Positions 1-7,335 of a DNA stretch of 10,499 bases are shown here, one piece after another. The translations under genes and the position numbers were made by a program. The notes under the pieces are model-generated. The model had not been told where the DNA came from. It saw only the letters and a program-made list of their open reading frames with translations, and searched no databases. The DNA lies in assembly GCA_039208045.1 (NCBI GenBank), contig JBCCRH010000203.1, positions 1-10,499 on the forward strand. The letters run 5' to 3'. The DNA is from JBCCRH01 sp039208045. Lineage in GTDB: Bacteria; Bacteroidota; Bacteroidia; Chitinophagales; Saprospiraceae. Position 1 is the first letter of the stretch. Every line of letters begins with the position of its first letter.

Positions 1-46
1 TGGACGCGCTAAAACTATATATCGAGATCGAACGGATGCGCTTCCA
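1..46 (+). other. Inverted terminal segment of the kinase gene, flanked by 9-bp inverted repeats
   Basis: Read on the plus strand from base 3, this stretch encodes DALKLYIEIERMRFQ. That is the standard continuation of a LytS-type kinase after PLADDL(E/D), although the rest of the gene is on the minus strand. The segment is bounded by TGGACGCGC (1-9) and GCGCTTCCA (38-46), which are inverted repeats matching at 8 of 9 positions. Inverting the segment restores PLADDLDALKLYIEIERMRFQ. This could be a fold-back or strand-switch artefact at a contig end, or a real micro-inversion. The exact coincidence with the first base of the window favours an artefact. Confidence 0.8.
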
Positions 47-2876
47 GATCATCTGCTAATGGAACAATAGTACTCTTAGAATTTTGAAGAATCAGTCGAA
101 TGAGGCGAGAAAAACGATTGAGGTAATCGGAAGCTTTTTCTTGCTCGTTTTTGATAATAAAATACTCTATAGAGTTAAGGGAATTGAAGATAAAATGGGG
201 ATTCATTTGCGCTCGAAGCGCACTCATTTCCATCTCTGCCAGCTTACCTTCGTACTCGGAGCGCATCCGCACTTCTCGCCTCACCTGTGTGATCCGCCAG
301 CGATAAAGGGAGTAGCCTATGGATATTAGAAGTATGCTGAACAGCAGCCAAAACCAGGCTGTTTGCCACCAGGGGGTGGCTACATTTATAACTAATTCTA
401 AGATGTCGTTATTCCAGAGTCCCTCGTTATTGGCGGCTTGGAGTTCAAAGACGTACTCGCCGGGGGGCACATTGGTAAAATTAGCGAAGCGACGCCCTTC
501 GGTGGCCGTCCAGAAGTTTTCAAAGTTGCGTAGCCGATACCTAAACTGTGTATCTTCACCCCGAGTGAAGGCAATGGCAGAAAAGTTGAAGGAGAAAAAA
601 TTCTGCGCAGAACCTAGGTCTAAAGATTGCACCAAGTGGTAAGGCGTAGAGGTTTGAAAGGGCTCTTGGAGCACTGCAATATTAGTGATATAGGGTTTTG
701 GCAGTTCGTAATTGCGGGTAAATTCTTTTGGATCGGCTAGCCATATTTTGTTGCGCCCCCCAAGGATGAATCGCCCATCAGGCAAAATTTGGAAGTTATA
801 AATTTCATCTTCTTGTACCCCATAGCGAATGTCGTGATAGGTGATAGTTACACTATCTGGATCAATCTTGCACAATTTATCTTCGTGTAAGCCCCATAGT
901 TGCCCTGCTGCATCTGTGCGTAAAAAGCTGATATAATTAATATCGTGTAGTTGCATCAAATCATAATGTTGCTGAATCCCCAGTCTGGGGTTTGCTACAC
1001 TTGCATACGATAATCCACCCGCCGGAGAACTAATCCACATGCGCCCTTGGTGATCCTCCGCAAAATCGTGGACAAAATTGATTGCTTTCTGCTGTACCTT
1101 GGTGTTCAAAAAATTGAGAAAGGTATCTTGCTCCGCCCAGTATACACTGTACCCGTTTTTTCGGGCAAACCAAATATTCTGGCGCCGATCCTCTTTAAAT
1201 TCACGAATAGTCTCAGCCCTCTGTCTCGGCAAGCCAGGCTCCAATACCTCCTTGATGAGTTCCCAATGATTGGTAGCCTTCTGCCAACGTAGCAGTCCAG
1301 AGTTAGCAGTGCCTAACCAGAGGTTTCCTTGGGTATCCCAATGGATGGAGCGTAGTTCTAAGGATTGGTAGCGCTTTGGCAGCGGAAATGGTCGTAGGCT
1401 CTGTTTTTGTGCATCTAGCGTATAGATTCCCGACAGGCTAATTACCGTGTAGGTGCCATCGGGGGCTTGACTCCACCCCCTAGGGCCAAACTCATCATCA
1501 ATAAGGCAATAACGAGGATCTACTTTTATCTTTTCCCACGTATTCGCGTGCGAATCGAGCAGATAAATGCCATCGGCTGCTTTGGGGAGCACCGCTAGTT
1601 CTTTTTTGCCAAAAGGAGCAATAAAATAGTAGGTAAAGCCTCGATTCCCTATGTTGTACTCTTGATAGTCATAGGGCACAAACTGCTGCTGTACCGGATC
1701 AAAAAGCATAATTCCATTGGGGGCAGATAGCCATGCCCGCTGTTTACTATCTACTAATTCTACCCCGTATACTAGATTATATTGTAGCTTGTTCCACTGT
1801 ACTCTACTGGCGGTCTTCTTTACCGTATTGTAAGTCATCAAACCGTCTAAGGATTGTATCCATATCTCCTCTGCATTCTTGCGCTTGATGGGCCGAGTTG
1901 GCGACTCTAGTAATTTATATGCCTCTGCCCGCTCCAAAGCGTTTTCATTATGGATAGGGAGGAGGTAAAAACTATCGCGTTGCGGATCAAATATATTCAC
2001 TTGAGCATGCCAAGAGCTGAGGTACAGCAATCCATCATCGTGTTGGTAGAGTCCTATGATAGAATTTTGTGCATTAAACTGTTGCTCTCCCGTTGCCGGA
2101 TAAAGGTACCAATCTATCTTATGCGTCTGCCCATCAATACGAAGCAAGCCCATTCTAGTACCAGCCCAAAACACATTGTCGTTAAAGCGATCCGCCCGTA
2201 GATCAATTACGCGGTCAATTCTGGTCTTCGATAAAGAGTACTTAGCCACTTCCGCTTGCGGAAAATGATAATTAATAAACGTATCACGCGCTGGCTGATA
2301 CCGAAAGACTCCATCGCTATACGTACTAAACCAAATATCACCATCTGTACCTTTGACGATCTCCGAGACTCGGGTTGGCACTTGTTTACTTAGTGTGTCG
2401 CGGCGTTGGTAGTGCTCAAACTGATAATTGCGAAAGCTTTCCGTTTGCAAATCCATAATAGAAAAGCCAAGGTGGGTGCCAATATAGAGCGTAGAGTCAT
2501 CTGCCAGCAGTGCCGAAATACGATTATCGTAGATAGCTGTTGGATCGGTTTCATCTTCTCCAAAGCATTTGAACGTTGACCCGTCAAAGCGACAAAGTCC
2601 GTCTCCTGTAGCGAACCAAATAAAACCATCGTCCGTCTCTGCCATCCCTCGAATGGTGAGGTGTGGAATACCATCTTCTTTGTCAAAAAGGACGCTCTCT
2701 TCGATTTTTACTCCATTAAAATTGGGCAGTTGGCGCTGCGCATAGCCATTTTGCGAAAGCACAAAATAAAAGCAAGCCAAAAGGCCAACTTTTGCAAAAA
2801 AGTACTGATATGTAAGGTATTGTTGGGTCACTAACACAATTAAATTACTGAAAAGCTGCGATGAGCTATAGCCCAT
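15..2876 (-). CDS. Two-component-propeller sensor histidine kinase, LytS-type, 3' end truncated and disrupted
   Basis: Inner-membrane sensor kinase with a periplasmic propeller sensor. Seen: a hydrophobic leader ending near residue 47 (YAQ); about a dozen propeller-like blades from residue ~82 (for example DDGFIWFATGDGLCRFDG, QGNLWLGTANSGLLRW); a Y_Y_Y domain at ~770-832; one membrane helix at ~840-858; a basic, coiled-coil-like linker; then the His_kinase (PF06580-type) motif MNPHFIFNSLNS with the predicted phospho-accepting His894. The ATPase domain (N and G boxes) lies outside the window. Reading breaks at about residue 945: the last eight residues, AHPFDLDI, are not kinase sequence, because the expected continuation lies on the opposite strand (see 1..46). 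The ATG at 2874-2876 sits inside a terminator-like hairpin and no other in-frame ATG precedes the signal peptide, so the start is uncertain; GTG codons at residues 14 and 16 are alternatives. The family usually partners with LytTR regulators; none is visible here. Confidence 0.88.
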   Translation of the reverse strand: MGYSSSQLFSNLIVLVTQQYLTYQYFFAKVGLLACFYFVLSQNGYAQRQLPNFNGVKIEESVLFDKEDGIPHLTIRGMAETDDGFIWFATGDGLCRFDGSTFKCFGEDETDPTAIYDNRISALLADDSTLYIGTHLGFSIMDLQTESFRNYQFEHYQRRDTLSKQVPTRVSEIVKGTDGDIWFSTYSDGVFRYQPARDTFINYHFPQAEVAKYSLSKTRIDRVIDLRADRFNDNVFWAGTRMGLLRIDGQTHKIDWYLYPATGEQQFNAQNSIIGLYQHDDGLLYLSSWHAQVNIFDPQRDSFYLLPIHNENALERAEAYKLLESPTRPIKRKNAEEIWIQSLDGLMTYNTVKKTASRVQWNKLQYNLVYGVELVDSKQRAWLSAPNGIMLFDPVQQQFVPYDYQEYNIGNRGFTYYFIAPFGKKELAVLPKAADGIYLLDSHANTWEKIKVDPRYCLIDDEFGPRGWSQAPDGTYTVISLSGIYTLDAQKQSLRPFPLPKRYQSLELRSIHWDTQGNLWLGTANSGLLRWQKATNHWELIKEVLEPGLPRQRAETIREFKEDRRQNIWFARKNGYSVYWAEQDTFLNFLNTKVQQKAINFVHDFAEDHQGRMWISSPAGGLSYASVANPRLGIQQHYDLMQLHDINYISFLRTDAAGQLWGLHEDKLCKIDPDSVTITYHDIRYGVQEDEIYNFQILPDGRFILGGRNKIWLADPKEFTRNYELPKPYITNIAVLQEPFQTSTPYHLVQSLDLGSAQNFFSFNFSAIAFTRGEDTQFRYRLRNFENFWTATEGRRFANFTNVPPGEYVFELQAANNEGLWNNDILELVINVATPWWQTAWFWLLFSILLISIGYSLYRWRITQVRREVRMRSEYEGKLAEMEMSALRAQMNPHFIFNSLNSIEYFIIKNEQEKASDYLNRFSRLIRLILQNSKSTIVPLADDLEAHPFDLDI

Positions 2877-2881
2877 CGCAG
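2851..2881 (-). terminator. Intrinsic-terminator-like hairpin downstream of mddA-like gene
   Basis: On the minus strand, bases 2881 to 2856 form an 11-bp stem (CTGCGATGGGC paired with GCTCATCGCAG, one G-U wobble) around a TATA loop, followed at once by CTTTT (2855-2851). It starts 28 nt past the stop codon of the methyltransferase, as expected for its rho-independent terminator. The same stem contains the apparent ATG (2874-2876) of the downstream kinase. An operator role for this near-perfect palindrome is also possible. Confidence 0.65.
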
Positions 2882-2909
2882 TCTAAAATTAAGGTCTTTT
2901 GGGTACTTT

Positions 2910-3701
2910 TTATAAGTTGGAGCCCTTGCGACGTGCTATATTCTGATAAGCTGGTGTAGTAGACTTTCGTCTAACTAGCCTAGGCAAAATTTTAGGCACT
3001 TGCTTGATGTATTTGCGGTAGCTGTCGCCAAATTGCTGAATCAAGTCGTACTCTTCCCACTGAATGGCCTTCAGTACATAGATGGTAAATACAAGAGCAA
3101 ATAGCAAGCGGGTGTAAGACATAGTGGGTGCCGACCAAAAGGCCAGCAAAATGCCAAAATAAAGCGGATGCCTCACATACTCATATAGAAAAGGCGTACG
3201 GAATTTTTGTAAGGTGTAAGGCTGCTTTCTGAAATACAACCACACCTGTCGCAACCCAAACAAATCGAAATGATTGGTTAGAAAGCTGGACACTAGAACA
3301 ATGGTATATCCCAAAAAGAATATTCCCAAAATAATACCATGCAAAAATGGACTTTCGATACTCCAAAGGACGCCCCCTATAGGTTGCCAAAAGTAAAATA
3401 ACACCAACAGCGCTACGCTCGAAAGTAATACAAATGTACTCCGCTCTGCTGCTTCTGGGATGTATTGAGTAAACCACTTTTTGAACCACGAGCGCGCCAT
3501 TAAGCTATGCTGTGCCCCAAATAGCGCGATCAGAGCTACGTTTGTTAAAATAGCTTGCCATAACGGTACTTGAAGTTCTCCATCAATCCCCCTCGGCACC
3601 ACCAAATTACCAGTGAATCCAATGAGATACAGGAAGGTTCCAAAAAATACGAGGTAAGCAACCACCCCATACACTAAAACTGCTACTCTTTTCATTTTCA
3701 T
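2910..3701 (-). CDS. mddA: Methanethiol S-methyltransferase-like membrane protein (MddA/NnrU family)
   Basis: Predicted to methylate methanethiol to dimethyl sulfide with S-adenosylmethionine, in the cytoplasmic membrane. Seen: 263 residues from the chosen ATG, starting MKMKRVAVLVYG, with several hydrophobic helices. Stretches I recognise as typical of MddA-like proteins include FLYLIGFTGNLVVP, AQHSLMARSWFKKW, ERSTFVLLSS, NHFDLFGLRQVWL, VRHPLYFGILLAFWSAPTM and a C-terminal EEYDLIQQFGDSYRKY of the NnrU/isoprenylcysteine methyltransferase superfamily. The frame stays open upstream to a TTG at 3762-3764, but that extension is hydrophilic, lacks family similarity and overlaps a promoter-like TAGATTTG, so I use the ATG at 3699-3701; ATG 3693-3695 is equally possible. 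It lies downstream of the decarboxylase on the same strand with a 148-bp gap, and a hairpin terminator follows. The assignment is from remembered family motifs; a broader NnrU-type methyltransferase is the alternative. Confidence 0.78.
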   Translation of the reverse strand: MKMKRVAVLVYGVVAYLVFFGTFLYLIGFTGNLVVPRGIDGELQVPLWQAILTNVALIALFGAQHSLMARSWFKKWFTQYIPEAAERSTFVLLSSVALLVLFYFWQPIGGVLWSIESPFLHGIILGIFFLGYTIVLVSSFLTNHFDLFGLRQVWLYFRKQPYTLQKFRTPFLYEYVRHPLYFGILLAFWSAPTMSYTRLLFALVFTIYVLKAIQWEEYDLIQQFGDSYRKYIKQVPKILPRLVRRKSTTPAYQNIARRKGSNL

Positions 3702-3761
3702 AAATTTTTTAAGGTTTTCTGAAATGAATGGCCGATGTGTTCTTGTTCGGCGCTTCGAGTA

Positions 3762-3769
3762 CAAATCTA
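3762..3769 (-). promoter_or_regulatory. Bacteroidota -7 promoter box (TAGATTTG) for the mddA-like gene
   Basis: On the minus strand this is an exact match to the Bacteroidota -7 consensus TAnnTTTG. It lies about 60 nt upstream of the preferred ATG at 3699-3701, giving a plausible leader of about 55 nt. I see no TTG at the usual 17-23 nt upstream, so this is a one-box match only. Confidence 0.4.
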
Positions 3770-3849
3770 ATGGTAGCGCAGGGCTAGTGGCTTAGCGTAT
3801 TAGTCAATGGAGCGTTTACTTGATTATTTAGTAACAAATTGTGATTAGC

Positions 3850-5277
3850 TCACTTCGCCCTAAAAGCGATACGTGCCTTATTCAACTGCCGCACCAACTC
3901 ATCAATATCCTTCTTTTGCGTGGCATAATTGGTGATACATGCTCTTAGGGTAGGTCGTTTATCAATAGGATATTGGGAAATCCAGCAGGTTCTATTTTTT
4001 AGTACTTCGTGGTGAATAGTGCTAATAAAACCAGGATGACTGTGGTATTGGATATCGGTAAAACAGACGATAGGAAGGGGAGTATCATTTTTGATGCTCC
4101 ATTGGTGGGCTTGGAGTTGCGCTTTCAGGTAGTTACCCATTTGCACCTGATGCGCTATCACTTCTGCATAGCCCTCCCAACCGAAGAAGAGTAAAGATAA
4201 GTAGAGCTTTAGGCCGATAAAGCGGCGCGACCATTGCAGCGAGTGCGTAAAGGGGTCGATGATGGGTAAGTCTTTACCTTCTTTAGGCATGTACTCCGCT
4301 GATACGCGGAAGGATTGGCTCAAAATCTGTGGATGAGAAGTGATGAACAGGCTTGTCGCCATAGGCACCGACAGCCACTTGTGCGCATCGAAGGTGATGG
4401 AATCGCTTGACGCAATGCCGTGGAGCAGCGCTTTCAATTCGGGGTGTAGCACCATTGCCCCACCATAAGCGGCATCCACATGAAACCAGCACTGGAATGC
4501 CGCAGCGATTTCCGCAACAGTGGCCAAATTATCGATACCGCCAGAACCTGTAGTGCCTGCGGTAGCAGCAATCATAAAGGGTTGTAAACCCAATCTCTGA
4601 TCTTCTTCGATCCTTTTGCGTAGGCGATCTACTTGCATACATTGCTTATCATCTGTCGGAATATTGACCACCGAATGGTACCCCAATCCAACGGCGCGAG
4701 CCGCCTTCACGATAGAATGGTGTGCTTCCGCAGAGCAGTAGATCATCGGTTTTTTCTCTAGTTGCCACAAACCTTCGGTGGCAAAAGTGGGAAAATGGGC
4801 ATTGAGCGCACAGAGCACTGCTGTAAGGTTAGCCTCTGCGCCTCCTGCTGCAAATACGCCATCAATTTGGTCTTTGGGGTACCCAAATCGTTGTCCAAAT
4901 TGGCTGATGAGGTAGTCTTCTATCTCGGCAGCGAAGGGTGAGTGGCTCCAAGCAGCCATCTGAGGATTCATGACTGCGGTGATTAAGTCAGCTAAAATTC
5001 CAGCAAAGTTGGAGCGGGGATTGAATAGGCCAAAGTAGCCGGGGTGAGGGGTATGTACCGCATATTTTTGGAGGCCATCCAGCACAAACTGTAAGGCATC
5101 AGTTTTTGGGAGGGGCTGACTGAAACGATCTTCTCTGACTAAGTTTTTCAAGAACACCTTATCGAGCACGGGCGTCACGGGATAGGTGCTGGTATTTTGA
5201 TAATAATTTTCCAGTTTTTTGATGACGTGGGTGTAGAGCGTAGCGCGTTCTTCTTGGCTGAGATCAAAATTGGTCAT
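3850..5277 (-). CDS. PLP-dependent group II amino-acid decarboxylase
   Basis: Cytosolic pyridoxal-phosphate enzyme of the group II decarboxylase family (aromatic-L-amino-acid, glutamate, histidine and diaminobutyrate decarboxylases), expected to turn an amino acid into its amine and CO2. Seen: 475 residues, the usual length; N-terminal substrate-channel region with HPGYFGLFNP at ~78-87; AAGGAEANLTA at ~143-153 for phosphate binding; His186 in AEAHHSI, expected to stack on the cofactor ring; AGTTGSGGIDN; HVDAAYGG with Asp268 facing the pyridine nitrogen; and the Schiff-base lysine Lys300 in TFDAHKW. No signal peptide. The substrate cannot be read from the sequence. Automated annotation often calls such proteins 'aspartate aminotransferase family', but DAHKW and HVDAAYGG favour a decarboxylase. 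It is divergent from gntK, with 68 bp between the start codons, and may be co-oriented with rather than co-transcribed with the mddA-like gene. Confidence 0.9.
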   Translation of the reverse strand: MTNFDLSQEERATLYTHVIKKLENYYQNTSTYPVTPVLDKVFLKNLVREDRFSQPLPKTDALQFVLDGLQKYAVHTPHPGYFGLFNPRSNFAGILADLITAVMNPQMAAWSHSPFAAEIEDYLISQFGQRFGYPKDQIDGVFAAGGAEANLTAVLCALNAHFPTFATEGLWQLEKKPMIYCSAEAHHSIVKAARAVGLGYHSVVNIPTDDKQCMQVDRLRKRIEEDQRLGLQPFMIAATAGTTGSGGIDNLATVAEIAAAFQCWFHVDAAYGGAMVLHPELKALLHGIASSDSITFDAHKWLSVPMATSLFITSHPQILSQSFRVSAEYMPKEGKDLPIIDPFTHSLQWSRRFIGLKLYLSLLFFGWEGYAEVIAHQVQMGNYLKAQLQAHQWSIKNDTPLPIVCFTDIQYHSHPGFISTIHHEVLKNRTCWISQYPIDKRPTLRACITNYATQKKDIDELVRQLNKARIAFRAK

Positions 5278-5301
5278 AATGAGTCGGTGTTAGCATTTCA
5301 A

Positions 5302-5340
5302 CAAACTTGCAAAAAAAACCTAACTTCCTTGTCAAATTTG
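5302..5340. promoter_or_regulatory. Overlapping divergent promoter-like boxes between decarboxylase and gntK
   Basis: On the plus strand, TTG (5307-5309), 23 nt, then CAAATTTG (5333-5340) resembles TTG-N17-23-TAnnTTTG with one mismatch, ending 5 nt before the gntK ATG. On the minus strand, TTG (5335-5333), 23 nt, then CAAGTTTG (5309-5302) gives the same arrangement towards the decarboxylase. The two signals use the same two boxes, so polymerase binding would be mutually exclusive. Both -7 boxes have C instead of T at the first position. Confidence 0.35.
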
Positions 5341-5345
5341 CATCA

Positions 5346-5864
5346 ATGAATCACGACTCTTTGCTTCCTATTCCGACTGTTATCTACCTAATGGGGGTTT
5401 CGGGCTCGGGGAAAACAACCATTGGGAAGGCGCTGGCTGCACGGCTGCAGCTTCCTTTTTATGATGGAGATGATTTTCATCCTGAAGAGAATGTCGCTAA
5501 GATGGCGGCTGGTATTCCACTGCAAGACGATGATCGGTGGAGTTGGCTGGAGGCGATTCGCATTTTCGCGAAAGCGAGCATAGTAGAGGGAGCATCCCTG
5601 GTTATTGCTTGTTCGGCGCTGAAGGAGCAATACAGAGTAGTGCTTCAAGAGGGGCTTTCTTCGGAACAGGTGAGGTGGGTTTATTTGGTCGGCGACTACG
5701 AGCTGATCTGGTCGCGCATGCGGGCTAGGACGAATCACTTTATGCCCGCAAGCCTATTGCAATCCCAATTTGACGCTTTGGAGCCTCCTAAAGATTGCCT
5801 GGAAGTTGCCGTGACGCGCTCTGTACCGGAGGCCGTTGCGCAAATCGTGGACAGCTTTTTATAA
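5346..5864 (+). CDS. gntK: Gluconokinase
   Basis: Phosphorylates D-gluconate with ATP to 6-phosphogluconate in the cytosol, feeding the pentose phosphate or Entner-Doudoroff route. Seen: 172 residues from the chosen ATG, matching the ~175 residues usual for GntK. P-loop GVSGSGKTT is at residues ~17-25, followed by the family signature DGDDFHPEENVAKMAAGIPLQDDDRW (first part at ~42-53), the SALKEQYR motif, and RTNHFMPASLLQSQ before the C-terminal DALEPP. The open frame reaches a TTG at 5307, but that extension has no family similarity and covers the promoter-like region, so ATG 5346 is preferred. Immediately downstream, 33 bp away, lies gntP; kinase and transporter form a gluconate module. No GntR-type regulator is in the window. 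The short distance from the promoter-like box to the ATG suggests a very short or absent leader (inference). Confidence 0.93.
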   Translation: MNHDSLLPIPTVIYLMGVSGSGKTTIGKALAARLQLPFYDGDDFHPEENVAKMAAGIPLQDDDRWSWLEAIRIFAKASIVEGASLVIACSALKEQYRVVLQEGLSSEQVRWVYLVGDYELIWSRMRARTNHFMPASLLQSQFDALEPPKDCLEVAVTRSVPEAVAQIVDSFL

Positions 5865-5869
5865 GTTTG
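5862..5869 (+). promoter_or_regulatory. Possible internal promoter upstream of gntP
   Basis: TAAGTTTG matches TAnnTTTG exactly and overlaps the gntK stop codon (TAA, 5862-5864). A TTG lies at 5836-5838, 23 nt upstream, at the edge of the accepted spacing. Initiation would fall about 20 nt before the gntP ATG. It may allow gntP expression independent of gntK; chance occurrence is possible. Confidence 0.35.
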
Positions 5870-5897
5870 TACTTTCGTAAATACCTAAACCTTAGCG

Positions 5898-7232
5898 ATG
5901 ACTTATCTACCTATTATTGGTACCCTTGTCGGAATTCTTGCCCTGCTTTTTTTCATTTTACGTTTAAAATGGCCTGCTTTTCTCTCGCTCTTAATCGCTA
6001 GTATTCTGGCGGGATTGGTGGGCGGGATGGAGCCGAGTGCTGTCTTGGAGAGTATCCAGAAAGGGATGGGCGGGACTTTGGGTTTTGTGGCGACGATTGT
6101 GGGTCTTGGCGCTTTGTTCGGCGCGATTTTGGAGCATAGTGGGGGCGCGCAGGCCATTGCCCAGTACTTGCTCCGGCGCTTTGGGGTGGAGCGTGCGCCT
6201 TTATCGATGGTGCTGACGGGTTTTATTGTGGCGATCCCTGTGTTTTTTGATGTGGCTTTTATCATTCTGATTCCGGTCATCTATGCGGTGCAGCAACGGA
6301 CAGGCAAGTCGCTTTTGCTTTACGCGATTCCATTACTAGCGGGTTTGGCAGCTACGCACGCCTTTATCCCGCCCACTCCTGGGCCTATCGCAGTAGCTGA
6401 TATTTTGGGAGCAAGCTTGGGTTGGGTCATCTTAGTGGGCTTCTTGGCGGGTGTTCCTACGGTTTTAGTGGCGGGGCTTTGGTTTGGGCGATACATTGCG
6501 AAGCGTATTCCCTTAGCTGCGCCTGATCTAGGAGTCAAGGTGGCTGCTCCTACCCTACCGCCGGTAGGGCCTATTTTTAGTATCATTGCGCTACCCATTG
6601 TATTGATTTTGCTAAATACTTTGGTGGATGCTGGTCTGATATTGGAGGGCTATTCAGCTATCCAGGCTATCATTGCTTTTGTAGGGCATCCTTTTTCTGC
6701 GCTGATTATTGCTAATCTCGTTGCGTGGTATTGGCTGGGAATTGGAAGAGGGTTTAGTGCTGCTACCTTACTTGATGTAAGTACCAAATCCCTAGCGCCG
6801 GCTGGGGTCATCATTCTACTAACAGGAGCGGGTGGTGTTTTTAAGCAAATACTTATCGATACTGGTGCGGGCAAGCTCATCGCGGAATCTATGGTCGCGA
6901 TGGGCTTGCCTATCATTGTTTTCGCTTTTCTTGCTGCTGCTTTGGTGCGTATTGCCCAAGGCTCTGCTACGGTTGCGATGATCACTGGGGCGAGTTTAGT
7001 CGCGCCACTGCTGATAAATCAAAGCTTTTCGAATGGCGAACTAGCCGCTTTGACCATTGCCATTGCCGCAGGTGCTTCTATCCTTTCGCATGTTAATGAT
7101 AGCGGCTTCTGGCTCGTCCAGCAATACCTCGGCATGACGGAACAGCAGGCTTTCCGGTCGTGGACGGTGATGACTACGATCTTGGCGGTGGTGGGGTTTG
7201 CGGTAGCTTGGTTTTTGTTTGTTGTTTTGTAG
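5898..7232 (+). CDS. gntP: Gluconate:H+ symporter, GntP family permease
   Basis: Inner-membrane proton symporter that imports gluconate for the adjacent kinase. Seen: 444 residues, close to the ~440-450 typical of the family, hydrophobic throughout with roughly 12-14 helices. Family stretches include MGGTLGFVATIVGLGALFGA, HSGGAQAIAQYLL, IPVFFDVAFIILIPVIY, ATHAFIPPTPGPIAVADILGA, RIAQGSATVAMITGA and the C-terminal HVNDSGFWLVQQYLGM. The ATG at 5898 starts directly at the first helix, as usual. It follows gntK by 33 bp on the same strand, so co-transcription is likely, though a TAAGTTTG box at 5862 could drive it separately. GntP paralogues transport idonate or other sugar acids; the neighbouring gluconokinase is the reason to choose gluconate. 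The gene ends facing the protease gene. Confidence 0.93.
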   Translation: MTYLPIIGTLVGILALLFFILRLKWPAFLSLLIASILAGLVGGMEPSAVLESIQKGMGGTLGFVATIVGLGALFGAILEHSGGAQAIAQYLLRRFGVERAPLSMVLTGFIVAIPVFFDVAFIILIPVIYAVQQRTGKSLLLYAIPLLAGLAATHAFIPPTPGPIAVADILGASLGWVILVGFLAGVPTVLVAGLWFGRYIAKRIPLAAPDLGVKVAAPTLPPVGPIFSIIALPIVLILLNTLVDAGLILEGYSAIQAIIAFVGHPFSALIIANLVAWYWLGIGRGFSAATLLDVSTKSLAPAGVIILLTGAGGVFKQILIDTGAGKLIAESMVAMGLPIIVFAFLAAALVRIAQGSATVAMITGASLVAPLLINQSFSNGELAALTIAIAAGASILSHVNDSGFWLVQQYLGMTEQQAFRSWTVMTTILAVVGFAVAWFLFVVL

Positions 7233-7240
7233 GCTAGACA

Positions 7241-7278
7241 TTGGAGGTTTTTGCTAGTTTGAACCAGTCAACCTCCAA
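7241..7278. terminator. Hairpin between convergent gntP and protease genes
   Basis: TTGGAGGTT (7241-7249) and AACCTCCAA (7270-7278) form a perfect 9-bp inverted repeat around a 20-nt loop. The loop can itself pair partly (CTAG-TT with GAACC-AG, one mismatch). It begins 8 nt after the gntP stop codon in a 103-bp convergent gap. It lacks a good U-tract on the plus strand, so it may be a weak terminator or an mRNA-end stabilising structure rather than a classic intrinsic terminator. Confidence 0.4.
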
Positions 7279-7335
7279 GGTCTTGCATATAAGACGCAGA
7301 AATCCCGAAATTCCATAACTCCCAACCAAAAAAAA

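Noticed and set aside
3702..3764. N-terminal extension of the mddA-like frame to a TTG start
   Set aside because: It has no family similarity and contains the TAGATTTG promoter-like box; the ATG at 3699-3701 directly precedes the conserved KRVAVLVYG start.
5307..5345. N-terminal extension of gntK to a TTG start
   Set aside because: The ATG at 5346 gives the normal GntK length, and the extension overlaps the divergent promoter region.
5903..6985. Long antisense open frames across gntP
   Set aside because: They are shadows of the strongly hydrophobic, G-rich gntP coding sequence and have no domain features.
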